Positions 41,234-51,060 of a stretch of 64,000 nt of DNA are shown piece by piece. The translations under genes were made by a program, and so were the position numbers. Positions within the stretch are counted from its first letter, which is position 1; each line of letters begins with the position of its first letter. The DNA is taken from positions 886,795 to 950,794 of the forward strand of contig OU696595.1 in the NCBI GenBank assembly GCA_916048095.2, given 5' to 3'. Source of the stretch: Sacculina carcini (Eukaryota; Arthropoda; Thecostraca; Sacculinidae). The notes beneath the pieces were generated by a model that was not told where the DNA came from, ran no database searches, and saw only the letters and a program-made list of their open reading frames with translations.

Positions 41234-41814
41234 CGACCCCTGGATTGCGGACTTCTCTTCTCGCTGTCTGGATCACTAAAGTCATGACATGCTGCCGGCG
41301 CTGCTGCGGCAGCCGCGACCGGTCCGTCGTTCTTAGTCAGCACACGAGCGTGATTTATTAGCACCGACATTTGCATTGTGTGCACGTTCTCCATTCTCTG
41401 CAAACTCGATCTGATATGTCTGGGGAAGCCATTCACAAATTGCAGTCGGCAAATATTGTCCAGTGCTTCTCCGTGAAAATTCGGCAGCCCAGAAAGTCGT
41501 CGGATTTCGGTGGCGAAGACATGCACTGATTCACCGTGCCACCTCTTTTCGGACAACTTACCAAATGCATCAAACGAATCATCACTGTAGGCTGTTTTCA
41601 GGGCACTCTCAATCTTCTCAGCACTCTCCTGATCACACTCGTTCATCTCCAAGAACAATGCCAGAGCATCACTTTCGAGATGCAGAGAAATAAAGCTGGC
41701 GACACCTTCCACCTTCTTCAGTCTGGCTACGAGTCTGGCCTTCGTGAGCTACGCCACGACGTCTCCATCACCATTAAACGACCGCATTGCACAATCGTTG
41801 TTCATCGCTGACAT
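41071..41814 (-). pseudogene. Ty3-A gag with two CCHC knuckles
   Basis: ATG at 41814 (MSAMNNDCAMRSFNGDGD), in-frame TAG at 41749-41751, then open to 41071. The capsid-like middle has 'KLSEKRWHGESVHVFATEIR', 'LQFVNGFPRHIRSSLQRM'. C-terminal knuckles: 'CFVCGGPHMSRAC' and 'CYTCGQRGHISRQC'. The leader between the 5' LTR and the start is only about 22 bases. Confidence 0.85.
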
Positions 41815-41836
41815 TATGCTGAAGGGCCGGTTAGCT

Positions 41837-42300
41837 TGTAATGAAAATGTATTGTAAGGAGAAATAACGAAGGCATAAACAACAACAATATGGTTTCACA
41901 ATACACCTACACGCCCGTGCAGACAAGTCACTCAATACTCCCCCGAAACCCACTTCACCTTTAACGCAGTAACAACCACACGACACCATCTCATGCACGA
42001 CACTCCCGTTTCATGATCATATCGCTCCGCAATACACATACACACAAACATACATACACATACATATACACACACACTGCACGCGCAACTTCCTCGACCG
42101 AACCAGGCAGCTGCATTTCACATATCGGTGCACCCGTACAACATTGACGCAGGGGGCGCAACTACTTGAAACCGCATCGCCCGCACTGCCTAGTGCACTG
42201 CCACGTGCATGCTCGCTCAAAATTACAATACTCGCATATACACAAATAATGTACAACGAAAGATACACAAATGTTTATATATACACAACACAAAACCACA
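41837..42300 (-). repeat. Ty3-A 5' LTR
   Basis: 464 bp, more than 95% similar by eye to 26048-26508. No clear tRNA primer-binding site directly inside it. Confidence 0.92.
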
Positions 42301-42305
42301 GCTTC

Positions 42306-42604
42306 TGTGCATATTAGCGCTTTAACAAATACATTGATTGATTGATTGATCTCGAAAATATTCCGGCTCCAATAGACCACGTGACAACTCAGCTCCGCAC
42401 ACCTCATGATTTTCAATTATTTTTCCAGATACGTTGCTGGTTCATTTATATCAGTCTAGGTTTAGGCGTTTTATGATTAACTTATTCTATATTATAATTA
42501 TATCCAATGCGTTGCGTCTCGCTGATTATCAATATCAAGATAATTGAGACGGGACAGCTCGAGCCATGCTAATCTCCCGTCAATTAAACTCAGTAAGAAC
42601 AACT
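42306..42604 (+). other. L2-like 3' tail and otherwise empty sequence
   Basis: 42314-42352 reads 'TTAGCGCTTTAACAAATACA' followed by repeated TTGA, the 3' end type of L2/CR1 LINEs or dependent SINEs in plus orientation. Nothing else recognised up to 42600. Confidence 0.5.
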
Positions 42605-42970
42605 CGGTGAGAACACACTGACACACACACACAGTGACACACAAACACACTGACACACACACACACTGACACACACACACACACTGACACACACACACAC
42701 ACTGACACACGTACACACACACACTGACACACACACACATACACTGGCACACTGACACACTGGCACACACACACACACTGGCACACTGACACACTGACAC
42801 ACAAACACACACACACTGACACACTGACACACACACCGACACACACACACTGACACACACACACACACACTGACACACTGACACACACACACACACACAC
42901 ACACTGGCACACTGACACACTGACACACAAACACACACACACTGACACACTGACACACTGACACACACGT
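42605..42970. repeat. CACACTGACACA-type minisatellite
   Basis: Tandem words 'cacactgacacacacac' with tgg/tga variants. Produces false Val/Cys/Ser frames on the minus strand. Confidence 0.95.
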
Positions 42971-43126
42971 CGACCAAAATACCAGAATAAGTGGAGAAGA
43001 TCATCCTTCCAGTCTGGATATTGAGATCACCAAACATAATCAGCAAATAGATAGAATATGCTATTTCCCCCCAGTGGGAAATGAGATCATTGCTGCATTG
43101 AATTTGACTTTCTTATCAGAAGAGAT

Positions 43127-44620
43127 GTGATAAAGGACAAATCTGCACCTTTAAATGTGCACGATTTCAAAAGAGAAAAATTTCAAGAAATGAAGAGATA
43201 CTTTACAAATGTAGAATGGAGCACGGCTTTCAAAAGTGATGATGTAGACATTCAATATGATATGTTCTGCGACATTTACAATGAGGCAGTGAGACGATTT
43301 GTGCCATATAGGAAAATGCATGCGAAAAAGCAGCAATGGTTCAATAGAAAATGCATGATAATTCGAGACAAAATAGACAAGCTTTTGAAAAAAATACGGG
43401 AGAAATGGCACCGGGCACACTCATGAAATGTATAGAAAATGAGAAACAAGTACATGAGTATTCTGCGAGACTCGAAAATCAAATATGAGAATGACCTAAA
43501 TGCTAATGCCAAAATCAGACCTCTGCTAGAATACGCTGCACCGGTATGGAGCCCACATCTTCAAAAGCACGTGACGGCGATTGAGAGAGTACAAAGGTCG
43601 TTCACAAAATGTATTGCCGAACTGAAACCACTGAATTATGAGCATATATGAGAATTTAATGATGTATTTTTGACCTCACCTGAATTCCGAAATTGTGTTG
43701 TCTCGGGGAATCAGCGATGTTATGTCGCACCACTAATTCACTCAGGTGAAGTTTCTAGACACGAACGACACGACGACACAAAAAGCGAAAAGGATGAAAG
43801 GAGTGGGACGTATAATACGAGCAAGCCAAATGAAACCAGGGAAGTAAAAATAAAGCTGAGAAAATGAGGAAGAAAAGAAAAGGAAACGAGTGAAAACCGA
43901 CGAAAACCCCGATTGCCGAATACTGCCAATTGACGAAGAAAAACTAACTGAAGCGAACGATCCAACACGAACTGACCGAATACTCATAACCGAAAAATGC
44001 CTACTTACACACTTGTAATTCGCTTGATTCACACACACACACACCCACACACGCACTGTTTTGCTCGATGCGAAATTCAAACCAAAGATGAGGAATGCGT
44101 GATGTGCAGAAGCGCACTCAGTTTATACGATGAAGAGCATAGCGATACAACGTTGATAATTTCTTATTGAGACTCCAAAAATTGACTTGCCAACGCAAAA
44201 TTCACTTGTCATAATGACATACAAATGTTTAAGTAGAAAACACACAATCCAACATGAGGGAATGTATAAAATATCAAAATCTAACAGGGGACATGCCACA
44301 AAACTATTGCAAAAAACAATAAGACGGGATCTGAAAAAATATAGTTTTCCATATAGAGCTATAACACATTGAAACAAGTTACCGGCCAATATCACAAACA
44401 CAGACACACGCGCACACATACACATACATATAAGCGAATACGTACACAAATTCACACGGGAACTACTTTTCGAGACGAGCCAAAGACATCAGAAATCAGA
44501 AATGTGTTGCCACTTTATACCACAAAGTATTGGCATGGATGAAATTATACATACAAATCAGACAATGTACATACAAATTAAAATGCATCATGAAAAACTT
44601 GGGCTCACAGCGGAATAAGA
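43127..44620 (+). pseudogene. CR1/Rex1-like LINE fragment with internal deletion
   Basis: 43127-43500 encodes the endonuclease-RT linker ('NVEWSTAFKSDDVDIQYDMF', 'VPYRKMHAKKQQWFNRKCMI'). The RT core is missing. 43508-43650 is the RT C-terminus ('RPLLEYAAPVWSPHLQKHVT', 'IERVQRSFTKCI'). 44200-44400 is the extreme C-terminus ('RGHATKLLQKTIRRDLKKYS', 'YRAITH', stop, 'NKLPANITN'). About 500 bases (43655-44150) separate the last two blocks and look unrelated, probably another insertion. Confidence 0.75.
43655..44150. other. Unassigned insert inside the LINE fragment
   Basis: Purine-rich plus strand (many gaaa/gacga words). Two overlapping frames are shadows of base composition. No termini recognised. 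Confidence 0.35.
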
Positions 44621-45829
44621 CACACAAGAGTCACACAAAAACACGTATACTACAGAAAAACGATTAATATCGGTGTGGGCTCAAAAAATATATGTTCACA
44701 TCCAAAAGATATTTATATAATTTGCTGCTGAAAGATTTATGGGAGCTGGAAGATGTAATTGAACGGGGAAGTTTATTGAACAGACGGAACAAGTTCAAAC
44801 AGTTTGTGGCCGGCCTTGGTTTGAAGACCACTGGCTGCCACTAACAGTCACTCGTCTGTGTGTGTATGAATATGGTTTTATGTCTGTGTATTGTTAGTTA
44901 GTTAGTTTATTTTAAAGGGAACACGCCTTCCTAACAGAAGCCGATCGGCCCTGCTATTGGTTTCAATAGTTGTTTTATATTATTTGTGATAGGGCCGTGC
45001 GAAGTAGGTATATATAGGTGTCTTTTTATGCATTGTTTAGTGTTGTCCGGTAGTGTGTTTGATCCTAGCAGTGTGTTCATGTTCATTGCACATATGTATC
45101 TTTTTTCTAGGCTCCGCCTCAAGATGCTCTTTTCCTTGTAATAATGACCTGTGTTTTGTGCCTGTGTGGGTGTCAAGTTCACTTGTGTGCATGCATGTTA
45201 CTGTATGTCTGTGTGTTCAGTGTGTGTCATGTCGAGTGTGTTCCCAGAAAACGTGAGACAGTTTAGTTTGAGTATTGCTGGTGTTAAACACGCAATTGGC
45301 GATGATATTCATCGCAAGGCAAGCATTAAAATATTTAAAAAGTGGCTGACAGCGTCATGTACACGATAATGTAAAATATTTACTACAAACATACCAATGT
45401 AGTGGCATGAAATGAATAATAACTGTTAGCTTGTGATCAAACCGAGTGGTGATTTCGCATTTGTCCGCTCCCATTTAGGCTTGATTTCTCTTACTAATGT
45501 TTTGTAGTAGTAAATATTTACTCATTCAGATATTAATTGGGGCACTCACATATATCAGTCACGTGGCTTCATTAGTCTACATGACGTGTGTGTGTTCATT
45601 AAATGATGTGTGACGAATGATGATGAAATATATCAAATGAAATGCTACATTAATGTGATCAGTATGGATAATGTGATGAGTTGGTGAAAATTAGGGTGAT
45701 GGTGTATTTGATGAGGGCATCGATACAGCCACACATCACTCAACTCATCACTCACACAAGTCACACTAAATCTCCTCACTTCACACACAATACAAACACC
45801 CATTCACAGACACACCATCCTGCCGAATA
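44621..45829. other. No gene recognised
   Basis: AT-rich sequence. 'ttagttagttagtttatttt' near 44885-44910 is a short tandem. A frame at 45245-45369 has no recognisable family. 45600-45720 is rich in 'gatga' words. Confidence 0.5.
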
Positions 45830-46158
45830 CATCTCCAGTGGATACCGTCGCATGCAGGCGTCATCGGCAACGAAATATCCGTCAACTCAACAAAGAAAAC
45901 ATCCCATTCTGCAGACAATTTCTCGGAAACTCTCTCGTGGCAAGACCTCAGTGACGCCGTAGCACATTCCATCAACACACAGTGGCGGCAACACCTGCAA
46001 CAACTGCTCTCACAAGATTCATCGTCGACACAGCGTGTTACCAACTGCATTCGGCAGCTGACCAAACGCACTAATCGGCATATCGATGTGTCAATCTTCT
46101 GACTCCGATCTGGACCTACCAAACTCAACCAACATATGACGCGCCTCAAGCTCATCAC
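45830..46158 (+). pseudogene. I/Jockey-like LINE RNase H fragment
   Basis: 'HLQWIPSHAGVIGNEISVNS' is the last RNase H motif (S-H-x-G-x-x-G-N-E), followed by a helical tail and 'LRSGPTKLNQHMTRLKLIT' after a TGA at 46100-46102. The same block is in LINE-2 ('WIPSHMGIHGND', 'LRTGHTYITHRHLL'). Interrupted at 46158 by the hAT-like element. Truncated at both ends. Confidence 0.72.
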
Positions 46159-46814
46159 TAGGGCTGTCAAAAAAGTAACCTAAAAATAAAAAAGTAACTT
46201 TATTTTTGAGAAAAAGTAACCTAAAAAAGTAACCTAAAAATAACCTGAGTTTTAAAGTTATTATCACTTTTGTATCGTTTTATCACATGTATATGACGCC
46301 TTTGCTGATTAGTGCGCTATATGAAATACACGATTTGTTTGTTGTTTGTTTTTGAACATATAAAGTAACCTAATAACCAATAAAAAGGTAACCTAAGAAT
46401 AACCTCCTTCAAAAAAAGTCAATTTGTGTTTGCATTTCTGAAGGAAGAAAATACACCAGTCCTTCTTTTTTATCATCTTTCCGAGCTGGTACTACTGTTC
46501 CACCCTCTCCGATCTGGTACCATTTTAACAACAAACAACCAAAAGTGACTTAACATAATTTAGCTAACATCGAAAAAGGAGCATAACCATCAAAATATAA
46601 TTTTAGTGGAAAGCTTATACAAATGCGAAATAAACTAATTGCAAATGTAAATAATTATATATATATTTTTATAATAGCCCTCACGCACGCGACCACGCAC
46701 CGTAATCAACTCTGCAACAAAACACACACACAGTAACTGACAATATACAACACCGACAATAAACAAACAACTATGATCAAACTACAAACTACCAGCTAAC
46801 TGTACATGAAACTC

Positions 46815-46962
46815 TGTTGTATATATTGTCAATATATGTCAGTGTGTCAGTGGCAGTATGTGTGAATGGGTGTCAGTATGTACGTGTGTCAGTGTCAGTA
46901 TATGTAAGTATGAGTCAGTATCAGTGTGTGACAGTATATCTCTCTGTGCCAGTATGTGTCGT
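46815..46962. repeat. GTCAGTATGTGT-type imperfect tandem
   Basis: Degenerate units of 'gtcagtgtgtcagtatgtg' preceding the Gypsy RT fragment; some frames read through into it. Confidence 0.75.
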
Positions 46963-46964
46963 AT

Positions 46965-47784
46965 AATACGAGCAAGCCTCGTATTCTCAACAGTGCACGG
47001 ATCGGTGCTCGCTAAATTGGATTTGTCCGATGCTTATATGCAAATAGAACTTGAGGACTCGTCGAAGGATTTGACTACAATCGTTACAACTGAACGCAAG
47101 TACCGGATGAAAAGATTGCCTTTTGGCATCGCTACATGTTTTCACATTTTTCAATCGGCTATGGACACAATGCTTCAAGGATTGAAGGGCTGCGTGGCGT
47201 ACCTTGATGATATACTCGTAAGTGGGAACGATGAAGCAGATTTGTGTCGTAACCTGGACGCGGTTCTAGAGCGGTCGGAGACACATGGAGTGAAACTGGA
47301 CAGCAAAAAGTGTCGCTTTGCGATACCCGAAGTGCAATATCTGGGCTGGCGTATTTCTGCATCCGGCATAAATCCAGTGGATGAAAAGGTGGAGACATTT
47401 TTGAACATGCCTGATCCTTGCAATGCTAGAGAGTTGAGAGGCATTCTGGGAGCATGGAACCATTATCGTGCTAGCCTTCCCAACCTAGCCACGGTACTAG
47501 CGCCACTGCAGGAACTTCTCAAGAACAATGTCAAATGGTGCTGGAGCAAGCAGTGTGAGAGTGCTCTCAGTAGAGCGAAGAAAATGCTCACGAGTCCACC
47601 TGCGCGAATGCGATTTGATCAGAGACTGCAGGTAAAACTGATAACAGACGCGAGTGATGTCGGAGTGGGCGCCACCCTGGTACACCTTCTGCAGGATCGA
47701 ACGGAGAAACGAGTGATGTTTGCTTCCAGGAAGCTTACACAAGTTGAACGCAAATACCCAGTCGTAGAAAAAGAGGCATATTGA
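46965..47784 (+). pseudogene. Ty3/Gypsy RT and RNase H fragment (open, truncated both ends)
   Basis: 'FSTVHGSVLAKLDLSDAYMQ' (motif A), 'MKRLPFGIATCFHIFQSAMD' (motif B), 'CVAYLDDILVSGNDEADLC' (YLDD intact), 'VKLDSKKCRFAIPEVQYLGW' and 'FLNMPDPCNARELRGILG' (connection), then RNase H start 'VKLITDASDVGVGATLVHLL' ending at 'YPVVEKEAY'. Only about 273 codons, no gag or integrase. Canonical Gypsy type, different from Ty3-A/B. No internal break. Confidence 0.85.
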
Positions 47785-47799
47785 CATATAGGCATATAG

Positions 47800-48486
47800 C
47801 GGAATATTGACCAAAATATTCACGTTTTTTGTGCTGATTTTGCCTTTTTGACTTTGTCATTTACACTTCACACCGCTGTAACTTTGTTTGACATTTTGAG
47901 TTTACATCGCCGTAACGTCCTTTAGATACACTTTGGAAAATAAAAAATTGCATCGTGTTGTAGAACACAAAATTCCTAGCATGATGGTGTTATTTATTTA
48001 GATGTGTGATAATTAGTTTTTTAGAAATAGAGAAAAAAGTATAGAAAATTGGACGCGTGGAGTTTAAATACATTTTGTAATGTAGATTGAATTTTTTTCC
48101 ATTTTACATGTTATATATTCAATTTTTGGGTATGAATTATACTTTGATGAGTAGAAAAAAAAATTGTATACACAGTGGCATAATTTGTATAGTTGTATCA
48201 TTGCTAGTTTAGGAGGAGTAGTCTGCAGAATATTGACCAAAAGTTTCGCGTTTTTGAGGGTTCATTTTGGCTTTTCACCGCTATAACTTTTTTTGGTTTA
48301 ATTTTTAAAATATAAAATTTAATGTAAAGTATAGAAAAGAAAATTTTCAACGTGATGGTACAATTTGTTAGCGACTAAGTTATGTGGTGGTTGAGTAATA
48401 GCTGATAGAAAATGGACCAACGAGGGTGGGACACAAAGACAGACACACACACACACGCACAGAGGATCTCTTTTATATATATAGAC
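47800..48486 (+). mobile_element. Non-coding repeat ending in ATATATATAGA (RTE-like tail?)
   Basis: Contains 'atattgaccaaaa' repeated at about 47802 and 48232, and ends with a CA-rich run and 'ttttatatatatagactag'. A related inverted segment is at 58836-59190. The CA-rich then TATATATAGA ending recalls 3' UTRs of RTE-type LINEs, but no protein part is present. Confidence 0.45.
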
Positions 48487-48990
48487 TAGCATTAAAACCC
48501 GCCCGTTGTGCGGAGGAATTCATAAAATGGAATTAATATTCATAAAAATTCATATTCATAAAAAATATTCCAAATTAAAAAAGAAAATGAAAACTCATGT
48601 GTCTTACTCAATAGAAAAGCCCAAGTGTATATTCATATTCAATTCATAAAAATTCATATTCAATTCATAAAAAATATGAAAAATTAACAATGAAATAGGG
48701 TACACTCATAAAAATATTAATCAAACAAAAGATAAAAATATTAAAAATTAAACATTAAAAGGCATAACATACAGTTATACATTATATTACACACAAACAC
48801 AATTGGTTTAATATTTAGTTGGAAGAGCAGAATTCACGCATTGTAATATAAACAAGTATGATATGAAACCAAACACATAATACGCAGCAAACACACACAC
48901 AATACGCAGTTGATTGTAGCAAAATGATGTCACATTAATGTTCCACTCGTCTGCTAATATTTATTAGTTCTTCAATTGTGTCATTAATAC
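48487..48990. other. AT-rich filler with 'attcataaaaattcatatt' repeats
   Basis: Short tandem-like 'aattcataaaaat' words at 48525-48700; nothing coding. Confidence 0.6.
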
Positions 48991-49089
48991 ATCAAATTCT
49001 TTCATTGTGCCATTAACACCTCGAAAAACCAACATGCTTGCATGTGTGTGTGAGTATTTGTGTGTGAGCGTGTATGAGCGTGTGACTGT

Positions 49090-49107
49090 GTCTGCATGCG
49101 TGTATTT

Positions 49108-49163
<56 letters not shown>

Positions 49164-49200
49164 ACGTGTGTGTGTATGTGTATGTGTGTGTTTGCACGTT
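49090..49200. repeat. (TG)n microsatellite
   Basis: Pure TG run at about 49112-49160 with flanking imperfect TG words. Confidence 0.96.
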
Positions 49201-49309
49201 TCAAGCACACGCACGCTCTGTTATGTTCAACCCAACACATTCAAAACACAACCTGTCATTCACACACAATTTCATTCTACACACATAAACAATCACACTA
49301 TAACTGAAC

Positions 49310-49400
49310 AGTATCGCAACACGAATCACACTCACACATAATTGAACAAGAATCACACTCACATATACTTGAACAAGAATCACACTCACTCACACATAGA
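49310..49400. repeat. 31-bp minisatellite, left outlier
   Basis: Two to three units with 'ttgaacaagaatcacactca', the same repeat as 50272-51060. Confidence 0.85.
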
Positions 49401-49524
49401 TAGATGATTTAGTGACCACAGTGCATAAAATACAACATACAACACTTCAAAGCATATATACTCAAACGTACTGCAGTCCATACACACACACACACTGTTG
49501 AGAGACATTCACTCATACGTTGAT

Positions 49525-50271
49525 TCATACATATAAATTCCAAAAATTGTACACAATCTTACATGCGACGTGATGGGGATATTTCCCGCTAAATAACTCT
49601 TCCATCTTATTCAGACCATTCACTTCTCGGACGCATCTTGAGACAGGGCAGTCCTCCACAACATGTTGTTCCGTTTGCATTGCTCCGCATACGCACAAGC
49701 GCTCATCCCTCGGTAGACGACCCCTTCCTCTTCGATTCCATCTTCCCGTCTCAATGCTCAATCTATGCGCAGACACCCGGAAACGAGTGAATGCCGTCCT
49801 ATATCGGTCATTAACTGTATGTCGATCTCTGTACACACAGTGCACCGAGAAACTGGGGTTCATATCTCGGTACGCAACACTTCGAGATCCGCCTGCTGTC
49901 GTGACACGCTTGTGTACAGTGGACATAACCTTTTTTATGGACGGCACTGTGGAATTCACGAATCTTTCAATTTTCCTACTCGTGTCTGTGCTCGCTTTCT
50001 CAGCAACATACAGACACAACATCAATGGATCATCCGTCATGCCAAACCTCTCGGCTACCGCTTTAGCATGAAAAACGTGTTGCTTCGTCTGGACTAATTC
50101 CGGCAATGGCGCACAACCCATCTCTGTGTAACATACATCGTTCGGTGTTGATTCTCTAACGCCCATAATTTGTTTCAAAGTCCAGTTGTATAGTTTTGTC
50201 ATAGGATTCAGGTTACCTCCAACCCATGACTCACATCCGTACAGTAGCGTCGACGGAAGAGCGGCCTCAAA
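49525..50271 (-). pseudogene. Non-LTR retrotransposon C-terminus (about 250 open codons)
   Basis: 'LLYGCESWVGGNLNPMTKLY', 'LKQIMGVRESTPNDVCYTEM' and 'YRTAFTRFRVSAHRLSIETG' followed by a Cys/His tail 'RLCVCGAMQTEQHVVEDC' correspond to the post-RT region of L1/Tx1- or Jockey-like LINEs (C-terminal C-C-H-C-like motif). No RT core. Open from 50379 only because minisatellite sequence is also open upstream. It sits inside the 31-bp minisatellite. Confidence 0.72.
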
Positions 50272-51060
50272 CATACCTGAACAAGAATCACACTGACACT
50301 CACATATGCTTGAACAAGAATCACACTCACTCACATATACTTGAACAAGAATCACACTCACACACACATACTTGAACAAGAATCACACCAGCTCACATAT
50401 ACTTGAACAAGAATCACACTCACTAACATATACATGAACAAGAATCACACTCACACACACATACTTCAACAAGAATCACACTCACTCACATATACTTGAA
50501 CAAGAATCACACTCACTCACATATACTTGAACAAGAATCAGACTCACTCACATATACTTGAACAAGAATTACCCTCACTCACATATACTTGAGCAAGAAT
50601 TACACTCACTCACATATACTTGAACAAGAATCACCCTCACTCAAATAAACTTGAACAAGAATCACACTCACACACACATACTTGAACAAGAATCACATTC
50701 ACTCACATATACTTGAACAAGAATCACACTCAGACACATATACTTGAACGAAAATCACACCCACACACATACTTGAACAAGAATCACACTCACTCACATA
50801 TACTTGAACAAGAATCACCCTCACTCACATATACTTGAACAAGAATCAGACTCACTCACATATACTTGAACAAGAATTAACGTCACTCACATATACTTGA
50901 GCAAGAATTACACTCACTCACATATACTTGAACAAGAATCACCCTCACTCAAATATACTTGAACAAGAATCATACTCACACACACATACTTGAACAAGAA
51001 TCACACTCACACACATATACTTGAACAAGAATCACACTCACTCACATATACTTGAACAAG
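50272..51060. repeat. 31-bp minisatellite array
   Basis: About 25 copies of a 31-base unit built from 'tatacttgaacaagaatcac' plus 'actcactcaca', with unit-length variants lacking 'cact'. It runs directly into the Gypsy pol frame at about 51060. Confidence 0.96.

Larger units (their letters stand above)
26048..42300 (-). mobile_element. Ty3-A: Gypsy-like LTR retrotransposon split by a Polinton
   Basis: The LTRs at 26048-26508 and 41837-42300 (461 and 464 bp) both start TGTRATGAAA and end AAAACCACA on the plus strand. They are flanked by the 5-bp repeat GCTTC (26043-26047 and 42301-42305). Order on the minus strand: 5' LTR (right), gag, protease, RT, RNase H, integrase, C-terminal tail, polypurine tract (AGGAGGGGG at 26509-26517 read on the minus strand), 3' LTR (left). 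Without the 11.7-kb Polinton the element is about 4.55 kb. Stops and frameshifts make it defective. Confidence 0.93.

Noticed and set aside
45151-45369. 72-codon frame ending near 45369 as a LINE C-terminus
   Set aside because: Only vague similarity; no conserved LINE blocks could be identified.
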